From Lingula anatina (taxonomy: Eukaryota > Brachiopoda > Lingulata > Lingulida > Lingulidae), in assembly GCF_001039355.2 (NCBI RefSeq), contig NW_019775440.1, forward strand, positions 292,388-356,387: a stretch of DNA of 64,000 bases, in the 5' to 3' direction. The notes beneath the pieces are model-generated. The model did not search any database. It worked only from the letters and a program-made list of their open reading frames with translations, and was not told the DNA's origin. A program made the position numbers and the translations under genes. Shown here one piece after another: positions 49,249 to 62,800 of this stretch; within the stretch, counting starts at the first letter, position 1, and the number at the start of each line of letters is the position of its first letter.

Positions 49249-52200
49249 CTCCCCCCCCCCCCTCCTACTGGTGCTTATATCCCCAATGGCAGAAACCCAA
49301 TCTATTTAAAGCTTGTGAGTGCTCCTACTTTCATAGTGTGCTAATCAAACCATTTGGAACAGAGCCTTTTTCATCATCAGTCCTGCAATTTTGCCAACAA
49401 CAAGGAACGTGAAACATACGTTTCCACAATACACGAGACAATATGGTGGTACATTAATTTGTTGAGCCTCAGGCGAAGTTTCAAATACTATTGAAATTTA
49501 ATTGAAACAATACGTAGTATTCAACCACTCTGCATATGAGCAACCTACATGAGAATATACTTACTAATCACCATATGCTGTCTCTGTTTTTGTCATTTTT
49601 TGACTGGGAAGTGAATTTTCATCTCCACTGAAATCCTTTTAGTTGAATGAACATGGTCTATTCAGTCTTTACTGCAGTCTGGGTAGCCCATGTGACACAG
49701 CTTTATAAACTTAAATACAAAAACCTCTTCAGTTAACCATGTGCCTTTTTTAAGCCAAGAACATCACTCCTTACCTAACGGATATAAAACCCGTGGATGC
49801 CATCCATAGTGAACCCAAACGAGCTCAGTTTTCTTTCATGTGCGTCCATGTATCATGGTCGTCACTCCTTCCTCTATACATATATTTTCTGCCAACTCCG
49901 CAGCGCTCTCTCATCATCTAAACTTTGATGGCTGTATAAAATGTAGCGTGCCCATTATGCCTACACAGCTCCCAGGGCCCTGTTTACCACAATGAGGGAC
50001 CGCACACAGCAGGGCATTTTTTCATGTGATTCATACAAATCCAAGGCGTAATGACTCGTAACAGGGCCCCTGGACTGTATTTTGATGATTTCAGTGAAAA
50101 TCAAAGCATTTACCATGATATGATGTGCATAAGCGCTGGGGTCACTTGGGTGCATTGTAATAAACAAAGATAGGTACAATCATTGATATGCTAGACTTGA
50201 CGGAAAAAAGCAACTGTCAGCCTTTGCTCACTGGCCTGTTCAGTAGCCATCACCCAGAGAGCAACAGATGGATGGCTAGAATGATTAAATTGAAATTGCT
50301 ATAGCTTTTGTGAAATATCGTAGCAATAGGGGTTGCCAAAGGGGAGGCACATTAAATATCAGTCTGTTGTAATGTGTTTTATGGTTCGAATGGGATTTTT
50401 TTATTCATCAGGCATTACTCTTTCCATGGAAGGATTGGTCTGGGTAATGATAACTGATTTATGTTGTTTTTTTTTCAAAGCTCAAAATGATCTGGCAATT
50501 ACTTGTAGTAGCAGAATATAAATATTGGAGCCTTGTGCTCTCTGTGGTTATAATTTTTCAAGCTAATTTCTTTGTTGAATCAGGACTTTTAATCAAAGCA
50601 GAGGAGCTGGCAAAGATTTAAGAAAATTTTTCATGTTCTTCAGTCAATGTACATCTTCAACATACAGCGAAGCACTTCATAAATAGTGTTAGTTCAGCAG
50701 TTACTTTAATGGCAAAATCTATCGGTTTTAAAATTTTGAAGAACACTGTAAGTCCCACTTAGACACTCTCTTAGTAAATTGTCTGGTAAAATGTTTGGAT
50801 GCTCATTAAACTCAGTGTATGAAAAGGATTTATTGCTCTTGTATGTTTTAAACAAAGAATATTTAACATCTTTGACTCAGAAATTGACTGCAACTTGTAA
50901 ATGAATTTGTCATTTTATATCTATTTTTTTTTCTTGGTACATATCCTTTATGCATAGCACATTCAGCAAGGAATCCTTGAAACATTTATATTCCTTTTCT
51001 AAGGTTGATATATAAATAAATTTAAGACTTCTAAATTTTCAATTGAATCACTTTATCTCTACTCAAGTTACATTTTTTCTTTTATATCACTCATAACCAT
51101 GCAGTGGCTGTAAGATTTTAAAGTCGTGAAAAATTTTGTCAAATTAATTTGAAAACTTTACATCTGGACTTATTATTTCTTTCATGAAATCTGCTATGAC
51201 CATTCTGTTTAACCAAAAGAAAAAATCACAATCACAATAATGTTACAACATTTTATCTTCATGCCCCATGCCTTTTAGGAGTCGAGTGATAGAAATAACT
51301 GTTAGCAATGATCTGAGATATTTTGATGCTCTCGTCTCCTGGAAATTGCCCCTCCTGTTCTCCTCCATGCAGCTGCTCAACTTCTAGAGTCTAGTGTACA
51401 AAAACGTTCTTGACTGATTACAGCACTTAAATATGTAGACTGTATTCGAATCATACGTGCTGAAAATAATGTAGATCCATCAAGCAGATATGAATATGAC
51501 AGTTAACATTATAAAAACTTGTTATCAGTCATAAAAAGACACCTCATATCAGCAACCAAGGTTAACCATTTTTTACCGCAATTTTTCCATTTTTGGTTGA
51601 CGTCCCAAACACCATGCTGATAATGGTATTTGTTTACTTGTTTATTTTGTGTATTCCTCAAGGGTAAGCGGGAACTAGCTCAGGTCACAGGCTTCCCACC
51701 AAGTGGTATGGAGTGTGCTGCAAGTGCTTAGGGCAAGCTAGATGCAAATCAAAAGTGATAAAAATATATCATGTTGATGTGGTTAATATCGTATCTCTTA
51801 TCTTCCTCGTATGGAGATGAGGTCTCTGATAACTGTGCTCCTCCGTGTGTAATATCTGTGTATCTTGCGCTCTTATTTTGTTGGTATCACAACTCCTACG
51901 ATTCCTCACAATAATGGGAAGGTAATATTAAGTAATATCTGTAATCAGTGTTTTTATGCAATTATTGATCTGGTTACATAGGCACTTTGGACATTGGAAA
52001 ACTCCATGCATAAAGCTGTAATTAATGTATCCCTGTTTAACAAAAGCATTCGTTTTTTTTTTTTTTTTGTTTTTTTTTTTAATCCTTGTATGTCAAAATA
52101 GCCAAATCTATAGCAGCTTCAGTTGTAGATCCTATAAAAGGGAAATTTAGGGCAAAACATTTTCTTTTGAAAAAGGGTAAAAACTGCATATCAGCTTAGT

Positions 52201-54343
52201 TTTGTCTGCCAGTTAACTTTCTGATAAGTAAAATCAGTTGAATAATAAGTAACTATTTATTCTTTTATTATTTATTTGGTTATGTTTAATGCATTCCAAA
52301 CATGCTGGAAGGTCAAAATAAATTTCATCTGAATAGTACAAGTACATTGCAGATGTTTTACATTGTTTGCTTTGAATTGAAGCTTTATCCCTTGAATTAA
52401 ATTGTACAATGCTTGTATCTTTTTATCCACCTGCAAGTGCAAAACAATTACAGTCCCTTTCAATTAAATTTTTTCCCTTTCACTTCCTTGTTCCATTTCT
52501 CTCATCTTCAATAATTCACAATGTTCTGTCATCAAATGAATTATTCCTTTTGTCATCTTGTTCTCCAGCTCGTAAGTGCAAAATAATCATGGTATCGTTT
52601 TACCTTTTGTTTCCACTAATCATTACCCTCAGTACTATGTGACACCATATTGCTTTTACAGCAATTAGAGGCCATGATAAATTCATTTAAGGATGTAACG
52701 TGGAACGTTACTTCCATAATGATCAATTTTATATATCAACAAGTGTTCCGTACATTGATCTATGATAGAACATATCTGCTTCAATTTCATGTCACACAAG
52801 CTTGATATTACTGCCCAGACAAACTTGGTACAGCTATATGTGCCCTGAATTTAGGTCTCATGTACATGTATGTCAGCTGTTACATTTTTTTAAAATCTCA
52901 ATCGACAAATATGACAACTTAAAATTAAAGAAACATGCACCTCATCAATCCAAAACTCAGGGAAGGTTCATTTTCAGATCAATGTATTAGGAAGAAACTG
53001 TCTCAGCTGAAATGCCGTACAAGCTAGCAGACTAATTATGAACAAACCTAATTAATTTAAGTATCTGAGACATAGGTTCTGTTTGCAAAGGGCAGGTTTG
53101 TAGACTTACAAACCCCACTCCAACTCCGACTCTTTTCACATTGTGCAATAGACTATGCTGTTTCACACCCTTGGGAGAGATAGAAAACTTCATAGCCTGG
53201 CTATTACCTAACTCAAAATCACCTAAACAGAGCCCTTATGCTCGACATGATCTGACATCGCAAGTTAACTGGATTTGCATGGATTCATTTTGATCGGTCC
53301 AAACAGTTGTAAGCAACCTTGTGAAAGGCAGTGCCCCCCCCCCCCCCACACACACACACACACAGGGTAATTACATGGAAAAAGACCAGTCACACTGGTG
53401 TGATACAGAAAACTGTACCACTCTATGTGAAATGGGTGCACCTCAGGTTCTGTGGTCTCAGGCAACATACAAATAGATGTACATGTATCTGGCTCTAAAC
53501 TAACATTTCTCTATTTACAACCATTTTCAACGAAGTCAAAGTATATATGTTATTAATATTTCAATCCTGTATACTGGCTTTTAGGCTTTTTTCAGGCTTT
53601 GAAGTCTCAATTACTGTGATTGATTAATTACTGTATTTGTTTTTTCTGCATTTAGGTTCAATGTAGGAATAAAACTGTAGGCAGTTGTAATGATGTCAAT
53701 AATCAGTTCGTAGAATTTAAAAGCAAGAAAAAAATGCACTCCCATCCTTTAATAATAAATCTTAAAGAATGGGAAACCTGATCAAACTCAGATAAATTTA
53801 AAATTTTAACAACAATGTATTTTTAACACAGCCATAACAGTCAACGTTACTACTTCATTTTTGTATTTCCAAACAGCATGCAACGACTACCTTACTTACC
53901 ACTGAGATAGGCAGCTTTGTTGTGTATCATTGCACACAGAATGGCATGAGAATAAAAAAACATAAATGGATCTTTTGACAGACATTTTATGTTCAGAGAA
54001 TTCATGCATGTAAAAGCCTGGATACCTTTACACAATGACTCCGGAAACTCCGATTGTGTTTTGACTGCCATTTAGGCTATGGAAATTCAGCACAGATGAA
54101 GACAGACATTATGTTTTATTAAATGCCGATAGTTTTGGTATCTTAAAAGCCAATTATCGTGTGAGTGCCATATCTTACTAATTGTCTAGGTCTAGTGATT
54201 TTGTTGGGTTTGATTTCTTTTTTTAAGGTTTGCTTTTCCTCAATCATTCCCACCGCAATTCTACCTTGTCCTCAGAATGCTAAACTGCACAGCATTTGAT
54301 TTTTTCAAGTCCATCTTTCTCTCTCTCTCTCTCTCTCTCTCTG

Positions 54344-54385
<42 letters not shown>

Positions 54386-57307
54386 AAATGATGAATAGCA
54401 CTATTTTTAGAGATATTCCAGGCTAGGGGAACCATCATTACAGCAGGCTGGATCGAGCAACGCAAGGCAGGCAAATTGACAGTTTCATTATAGAAGGTGA
54501 CAAGTTGCAGGGCGTTCTCAACATTACTAGGCATCAACTGGATGCCAGTATTATTAAAGCGTCCTATGAATCATCTCCGCAGAATACACAAAAGAGGAGA
54601 TACCAGAGAAAGAGGAATCTGTACACCACCCTTTCAAGAGAAATTAGTTTCTTTTGATACGCCAAAAAAAGGCACAACAATGCTGGGTCTTCGTATAGCA
54701 TTACACGTTTCTCTCGACTTTGGTGCACAACAAAAGAACAGGGTGTAAACGATAGCGGTTTCTACAGTGACTCTCACATCGCATTTTACTCAGCCCATTA
54801 GGTCTTTAAGACGTTGTATGAACTGATGATAGCCCACTCAAGAAAAATCAATTTCATTTTCTGCAGTGGGAAAAAAGGATTGAAAGAATAATGAATCTGG
54901 GGGCTCTTGCTTGGTTGCATCCTAACAGACTGTAATATTACTAGAATCAAAACATTGTGGGATTTCTCTGGAGAAATGAGACAGTATTAGCGGTGTTATT
55001 GCGAGGTCACGAAATGAAGGTTGGTGCAAATGAGCAAGCTGGCATGTCGTGGTCTTTTTTTCTGAATAGTTGGGGACAAAATTAGCCCAGGGACCTTTTT
55101 TCATAAATGAACTTTTAAACTCTAAAATTGGGCTAAACTTATAGACCAAAATTTCAGCTGAATTTGACCCAAGATAAATCAGTAGTAGTCCAATAAATGA
55201 AATATAAATATAGCACCTGTTTTATGGCATTTAGAAAAACTGTTAATGTTTCTGACCAATACTTACATTTTTTGAAGTAAAATGCAATGAATTTATTCAG
55301 AAAAATCAAAGTGGACCAAAGTTTTTGTCAAAAAGTTAAAACGTATGTTCTTTTATAAAAACAGCCCCATTTGCATGCTGTCTACAGTGGTAGGTCAAAT
55401 GAGACACTGTCTCCAGAAATCTCCTTCATCAGAAATCTCCTTATGCCATGACAGAAAAACAAGTTGAGAAATATCAAAACATGCAATCTTTAAACAGTGT
55501 GCAGCCATTTGTGTAAGCAAAACACATCTCATCCTGGAAACATGTCACAGACTTATCAAGTGTGAAATGCTCCTCTTTCCAATTGCTTATCACTTACAAA
55601 CACAATTCAAGATAGAATTTGCCACTGTTAATAATCACGTTTTTAGTTCTCTTGCTGTAGGAAAAAATAGGGATCGTTTTACCAATTTCGTATCCCAAAT
55701 GTCAGGATTTTCATTTGTTTTTCTGCAGATCGACTTTTAACAAGTAACAAATACTATCGCTTTGATTGCACCTTGAGGAAATTACACTTCATCCAATCAA
55801 AATCTAATCCAACATTCCCATTTATTCATCTGTGCTACCACCTTCTTAAATGAGTGATCTACGTTTAATGAGATACCCTACTCCTCTTCAGGGAAATCAA
55901 GTTACCTCTTAACATGAACACCCACAATGCCTGAGACGATGATTGAGAAACCGTCAAATGTTACAAACTTAACAAGGTTGCACTTAACAGTGGTCATTGG
56001 CCGAGTAACAAACTAAACATTTAAGCCTAGTAGAATCATGTTTTACAATAATATCCATTGTATTTATGTATGTTTTTATAATAAAATCTGCTAGTGATAC
56101 ATGTAGAATTTTCAGCATAAAATTTGATGCTGTTATACATGTAACAAATTTACCTTTGTTTAAAGACCTTTGTAATTCTTTTGCCACATGTATATTAGAA
56201 GTTTTTCTTGCTGTTGACTTAGAGAGAGATCTCGAGTGATGCTTTTCAAATTGATTTGGCTCAATTTTTTCATTTGACTATAAGAAAGTTTTTGAAGCTA
56301 ACAATTATGCCATATTTGACCAAGATTTTGTACATTATTCAGTTTACATTGCTTTATACTCTCAATCTAATTATTTATTTATTTATGCCTAGTTTGACTG
56401 AATTTAATATACACAACATATAAAGTGAGCACTGTATGAAAATTTAACACAAAACTGCACTTCTTTGAAACAAAATAACCCAATACTAGTGCTAGCTATT
56501 GTCACAAAGATTACAATCATACTGACTAAAACTATGAACATAATATCTTTAGGAAGGCATCTGCCTCACTCTCTCCAATGTCAGTCAAGAAATGTTTAAT
56601 GGGATTTTCAATTATCTTTGCAGCACTTGCAGTGCTTTTAACTTAATAGAAGCAGTTCAGCAAAGTTACCCTGGAAGATTATTTTAACAAAAAAACTGAG
56701 CATATTAAAACCAAGATGAACAATATAATCTTTACATTATTTTAAATTTCCAACATATTTTTCAATACATATGTTACTTTAATGCAAAGACTAACTTAAT
56801 ATTCAGATGTGTTTACCCACTAGGATAGGTTATATGTTGCCAGAACTTTCGTGACTTCATTATAAAACAATTTGAGTTGTCATAGCAAGCATATTGCCTG
56901 TCTCATAAGCTTTCATGTCAAATGAGTTTTATGCAAAAAGAACAGTCGTTCATGTTGCGTCAGATTTAAATATCTGAGTTCTACTTAGACAGTCAACCAC
57001 AATCTTGATTGTTTATAATAAGTGATCCTAACTTCATGAAGTAGCCAATTAACTGGATCAAAACTGCAGAACTCTGATGTAGATTTTACTCTACTACTGT
57101 CATTATTTATTTTATATAAGGGAAATAGCCAAAACAAGCTTTTGTTTTTCTACTTACGTTAACAATATTAGACTTGCCTTAAGTTTGACTCGGTGATTAG
57201 TTTCAAGCTTATAGTACATGTAGCCATTCAGCTCATAGATGATTTTATTATTATTTTTTAATTAATTAATTAATTTTTTTTTGGGGGGTAGGAATTGAAA
57301 AAACAAA
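49249..57307. other. Gene-free stretch, 8 kb
   Basis: No exon recognised. Simple repeats: T runs (52053-52080), C run with CA repeat (about 53334-53364), CT followed by CA repeat (about 54317-54383). The segment 54400-54800 is less AT-rich than its surroundings but shows no recognisable protein. Confidence 0.5.
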
Positions 57308-57502
57308 ATGACAGATCCAGGGCCCTTTCTCCCAAAAAGAAAGATAAGTCTCAGTGTGGGTCACAAAATCCTAATTCACCTACTTAAAAATGACAAACAA
57401 TCCAAAAGTTTTTTTTTTTTAAATGTTCAATATCGAAGATGGAAAGAGAGGGTTAAAAAAATAATAATTTGATACCCCTCTTCTTCAATCCTGGATCTGT
57501 CA
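57308..57502. mobile_element. Possible MITE with 13-bp inverted ends
   Basis: TGACAGATCCAGG at 57308-57320 is exactly mirrored by CCTGGATCTGTCA at 57490-57502, enclosing 169 bp without coding capacity. No target duplication is evident, so this is a tentative call. Confidence 0.5.
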
Positions 57503-60500
57503 GTGTCTTTATGTGCAACTCTGCAATCCAGATAATGTGAGAGATCCATTGTGCACTGCCCTTTTCATGAGGTAACATCCAGACACAGTTTTGGGTTGTC
57601 AGCAAAATAAAGAGGAAAAAAAGTGGCCTTACAACTGGAGATCGGGCACCACATGAAAAGGTAGAAAACTGCTGAGAAAAAAGGAGGATTTTTTTATTTA
57701 AATCTGAAAAAAACAACATGTCTGAACTTCACAGAACGATGTTGGCACTGAATACGTGCAGTTAGCACTGGTTTGTGATGGTACGTCATCTTTATGTCAC
57801 ACCCGACACTCCTATGCAGGTAGCTTAATAATCCAACTTGAACAGTCTATTATCTCCATTATTCTACTTTTTGTGTGTATTATTCAGAACTATACCAGCA
57901 GAAATCCAATGGTCTTTATTATTATTACATACAAGTAAGTATATGCCCTTGACTATATTCAATATATTATACAAAAATGAAATGCAGTCTAAAGTTATGA
58001 TCATGTATGGTAGCATCTAAAATTTTCATTAAATTCCTGGTATAATTTCAAGTGCAAAATAATATTTTTTCCAATTCTGATTCCTCATCAGTTTGAATGC
58101 AAACAAGTGATGCTGCTAAAACAGACAGCATACAACAGATGTTGAAATTAGTTTGTATCAAATGTTTTTCATCAGAAATTATTTTGGCAAGAAGTAGATG
58201 CCACATTGTCAACACGACAGATTACAAGATGTCCATAACTTAAGTTTACCATATAATAAACAATACAGCAACAACAATAGTGAATCAATAATCGAAAATG
58301 AGTTGAATACCCGTAAATGTGTGAGTAAGCAACCATATGGATACATAGTACTTGTCTTTAAAAGGTCTCTTCATTCTATATTTATCTTTTTCCTCTCGTT
58401 TAACCTTTTGTGTACGAGACAATACGAAACATATTCAACAAACATGCAACTGTGCATGCCAAATGGTCAAACGTCACTTTTTATAAAAATGAAAATTAAA
58501 AAAATACAAGAATTTATTCTTATGAAAATGATAAAGATGAGCTGGCATAAAAGTTCATGTAATGTACATGTCAGGTCTGAAACCAGCAATTACAATTTCT
58601 GAAAAATTAGACTTCTTTTACCACTTAAACTTACCTACCTGTGATTCTGTACTGACACAGAACACAAAAAAAAAAAACATTTAGTTTCCAAGAAACCTCC
58701 TTTCCCCTACACCCCCCCTACTCCACCCAACAGACCTACAGTACATATACATATTCTTCCTAATTTTTTTCTATCCATACTAAAATCCCTTGGCTGGGTT
58801 TTATCCTTTTTACCTTCAGCGGCAGTAATATGTGCATGATTTTTGCTTAAGCAGTTTGTAGTAGAAATATATATGTTTACCTTTCCTTTAATTATACTTG
58901 GTCCACTCTAGTTTCTACATTGTATTCCCTCTTTCTTTCTCTCTCCCTCATGTGTTCCCTGCTGATGACCACTTTGTTCACATATAATTACAGCAAAGGT
59001 TCTGACCAGTGCTAGTGTACAGATCTGTCAATACTGACCACTACACTGCATGGTCAGCATTGGTCACTACTAGTACATATAAGATATGAGGTATGCTCTC
59101 TCTGTGTTAATGTGCTCACAGCAAGAGGGACTGACCACCCTACAGCAACACTAATTAAATAAGTGTGTATGGACATGAGTGGGCACCAACTGCGAGGAGG
59201 AACCCACATGTTTGGACACACTACAGGTAGAGAAAACTACAGCCATGCACCACACCTTAACTCTGTGCACAGAAGAGGGCAGCTGTGCATGGTGGCTTCA
59301 GCCGCATTCAGACCTCGCCTATTCAAGACCATAAACTGTCCCTAAATGTGGCATCAGGATGGGGAATGAAAACTCCAACATATCTGGGATGTTGCAACAA
59401 TCTGACCATTAACTGACATATTTTAGGCTGATTTTCAGTCCACTAGAGTTGTGGTCTAAACACACATTTATATATGTTAGCCAGTGAGGTTGTGTTTTGG
59501 GATCTGAAAAGTCAAAGACCAATTAAAAGATAAGCTAATTTGGGGAACAGTGCTTTTAAACCATCTAATTTAAAAAACAGAGTTTTTTTTAGATTTCAGC
59601 AAGCAATTCACTAATAAATGTTCTTATCAAGTTAATTAAAAGAGATTTATGTTTGTTTAAGCTAGTTAATTTATAAGGCTAATTAACAGACATGATATTT
59701 CTGAGACAATTAGGCTAATACAGTTATTTTAATAGGAATGGCACTTTGAAACTAGCTTCTCTCTACTTGAGCTATTATCCTTTAATGAACCATTTTTGCT
59801 TGTCATTCTACCTCTGTGTTTGTTTTTCTGTTATCATCATTATCAGCTGCCAATCATTAAGAGTATGACAATCAAACATAATGAAATATCATATTATAGA
59901 TGTTTATTTCAAACCACACTTTAAGTGCCATATATTTGTTTTTAAGGTCTAATTGATATCTCATTAATTAATGGATGGCAGAAATGTAGGACACAAAGAC
60001 AATGTTTGGCTTCTTTAAAGTAATGAAAAACCTGATTTGTATGTGTGTTTTAGAGTTCATATTTGTAAGCTTAGTTAATTGATCTGATTACACAGGGATC
60101 ATTTGTTTATTTTACCGAACTCCAATTTGTGCATTAGAAGATTTGACAGTGATGTAATTATTATCTGATTTTGTGTTGCTTGTGCTGTTTGTTGTTTGCC
60201 TTTTTATCGAGCATCATGGTGATATTGTTATGTCTGTATCTGATAAGTAATACCATTAATAAACAAAAATATCACATATTTATATTTCAGACATGATCAA
60301 AGCATTAGTTTGTTTCATCATCTGATAATTCAAAGATAATGCTACAAAATAATCAATACTCACTACTATCACTTGCAGATATATTTCTCTTTCATACATT
60401 CAAGATCAAAGCACCTGATCTGTTAACTGGATCAGATGAAGAATAAATTTATAATCAATATTGTTTATTGTTTCAGACTGATTAGCTTAAGCACTACCAG

Positions 60501-60868
60501 GCAGGCATGCATGGCTTTTTATGCTTCAGTTTAGTAAGACCTAAAACCAAGCATGGCTATTTCTAAGAGCACTTAACCCCATTCTTTTCCATCAGACTGG
60601 TTGATTAAGCAAGTCTATCTCTACCCTTCTGCCCCTCTATATATTAAAACACAACAATTGTCAACCAAACTGCAATAAACAACCAAAAATTGGATGTTGT
60701 TTGTGGTTAAGGTTTTGAAAATTGGAAGGAAAGAGGAATAGGGTCATATGTCTGCGAAAATGCTGAGGAAAAAAAAACAGGCAAATAACAAAGAAATACA
60801 GAAGGCATACCACAAATCAATGATATTTTCTAGTTTTGCATGATAACCATGCTGTGTCAAGTATGTCG

Positions 60869-60905
<37 letters not shown>

Positions 60906-61288
60906 CCTTAAACACTGTACTTTCATAATAAATAACCTTCTTTATAAATGTGTTAAAACTACACATACCTTTACACACTTAGTTAAATGCTTGTTGTCTG
61001 CAACATCCACTTCTTTGAAAATTTTATCTGAAAAGTATAAAACGAATAGATAGTTAGTCTATGTACACGCATCAAATAGATACCATGTACTGCACAAATC
61101 GATGCCACTAACAAACCACAGACATACATTTTTCAGATTTCCCAATAAATATGACTCCAGAAGTGAATAATCACATTTTAGACTAATTATTGATAGGAAG
61201 CCAGAAGGTTATCTCGACAAAAAGACAAAGAAAAAAAACAATGATCTAGGGACCAATTAAAACTGATCTGAAGTGCTTTTTCCTCTTA
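57503..61288. other. Gene-free stretch, 3.8 kb
   Basis: No exon recognised; a 134-codon open frame at 58198-58602 looks random. The part 59500-60500 is rich in TAATTA-type sites. A 35-base T run lies at 60871-60905. Confidence 0.5.
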
Positions 61289-61507
61289 GACCACATTTCC
61301 ATATAGACAGTATCGGTCCAGGTGGACTGAACCAACTTTGCGATGCCTGTGCAATGACACGCCTCCTCTTGTTTCCACCATACTCATATAATAATCTGCT
61401 TAACTCCAGGAGGAAGTTATTATGTTAAAGCTGATTGCAGTCAGCAAGAGTCCCCACAGAGTTAGGTCGATCCATGTAGACTGACAGTGTCTATAGTAAT
61501 GGGTCCC
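61289..61507. mobile_element. MITE-like element, family A copy 2
   Basis: About 219 bp with inverted ends (GACCACATTTCCATATAGAC and the complement of GGGACCCATTACTATAGAC), preceded by TTA. It shares ends and internal blocks (GTTAGGTCGATC, GTCAGC, TGTGGGGA) with the element at 15069-15293. The right-hand target duplication is not clear. Confidence 0.6.
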
Positions 61508-62439
61508 TACTCTGTCATCAGATTTGTACTCTGTACACTGTCTATATATTTGGATTCACTGATCAATTTCTTTCTGGTATTATTTCATTGCTAATTTATA
61601 ACATCATCCAAAATATTTTACACATTTTAATAAAGCTATCTTTAATATAGCCATTATGGAACCCCAGGAAATAAAAGAGAACGTGGCATTTTAAACATAA
61701 CAATAAACAGGCCTACAGCTGGGAATTTTATTTTACTTTTATTGTTTTTTAATAAGACCCTTTTTACCCCCTGCTATGACCTAATATGATAAAAGACATA
61801 TAACCTAGCTATATTCCTATATGTTGATCAAATTTTGATTCACACTTGACATTTGCTGGCCGAAGGGCAATTCTTTCGAACCCCCCACCCCCCTCACACA
61901 CATACACCTGCAAGCCTGATAAAGGCAATTGTTTTGAGAGGGTAATACCATGAAGCTGGATTCCAATGGGCTAACAGCTTATTCTTTTTAAAATCTGTAT
62001 ATGATACATTGTCTCTGAAACTCGGACAAGGAGATTTACATGGAAAAAGTGCATGCAAATGAGAAAACAGAAGCGTTTTCATTACCTTAAAATAATGGTC
62101 ACTGAAAGAACAATTAAGGATTAAAACATTGAGCAAAATTCCAGATTCCAAAATTCACATGTAAGTACATTTTCCTGTTTTTCAGACTGAAAATCACAAA
62201 ATGTAAAAACCGAGGAAGGGGAACGCCATATCTCTCCTCTCACATGATGATGGCATATCCCTAATTAGTGTGCAGTTTCCTTTCTAGCCCATGGTCAAGA
62301 AATTATTTGGGTCTCAAAAATGTGCCTCTCTTATCATTAAGAGACACTGTGGTCTGGCGACAGGGACAGGTTTAACTGATCTCCTTCAGACAGTGACAGT
62401 GTCTGAGAAAAGCTACAATAATTTTCAATTTTAAGCTTG
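61508..62439. other. Gene-free stretch with element fragments
   Basis: Near 61825-61890 there is a fragment with TTGCTGGCCGAAGGGCAATT and a C run that resembles the right end of family C. No coding signal. Confidence 0.45.
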
Positions 62440-62800
62440 TAGAGGGGGAAGGAATGAACTATCCCTTTTTTCTGTGTCTGGGTCAAATTTGATCTAGGTA
62501 AAGGCCCCCTTACACTGGATCCTTTCTGCGTTCTTTGTGCGACCATGAAACTGGCATCGCTGCAGTCGTACATGTAGAAAGCAGGCACAAGCATCTCTCT
62601 GGTTGCAGAATGAATGCTTAAGAACCGCCAGCAGTCAGCACATGATATATTATATTTTATTTTACTCTAAAACAGGGCCATACTGCGGGACGCAGAAAGG
62701 ACACTGTCCAGTATAAAGGGGGCTTAAATGAATATTTTATGGTAAAAGATCCACTTTTGGGGCTGAATTTTCTTTTTACACTTGAGATTTGTACATGATA
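62440..62800. mobile_element. Degenerate family C element interrupted by family B
   Basis: Sequence left of 62499 (CCCTTTTTTCTGTGTCTGGG, then TCAAATTTGATCTAGG) and right of 62727 (GGTAAAAGATCCACTTTTGG, then GCTGAATTTTC) are contiguous in the intact family C element at 28029. The family B element therefore landed inside an older family C copy. Confidence 0.65.
62502..62724. mobile_element. MITE-like element, family B copy 2
   Basis: About 223 bp, ends AGGCCCCCTTACACTGG and the complement of AGCCCCCTTTATACTGG, flanked by TAA on both sides (62499-62501 and 62725-62727). The interior matches the copy at 21922-22130. No coding capacity; the 3-bp TAA duplication suggests PIF/Harbinger-type insertion. 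Confidence 0.82.

Noticed and set aside
54497-54748. 83-codon frame in a less AT-rich segment
   Set aside because: No known motif and no splice or start context. The base composition may reflect conserved non-coding DNA instead.
58198-58602. 134-codon plus-strand frame
   Set aside because: Composition is that of AT-rich random sequence, with no recognisable domain or exon signals.
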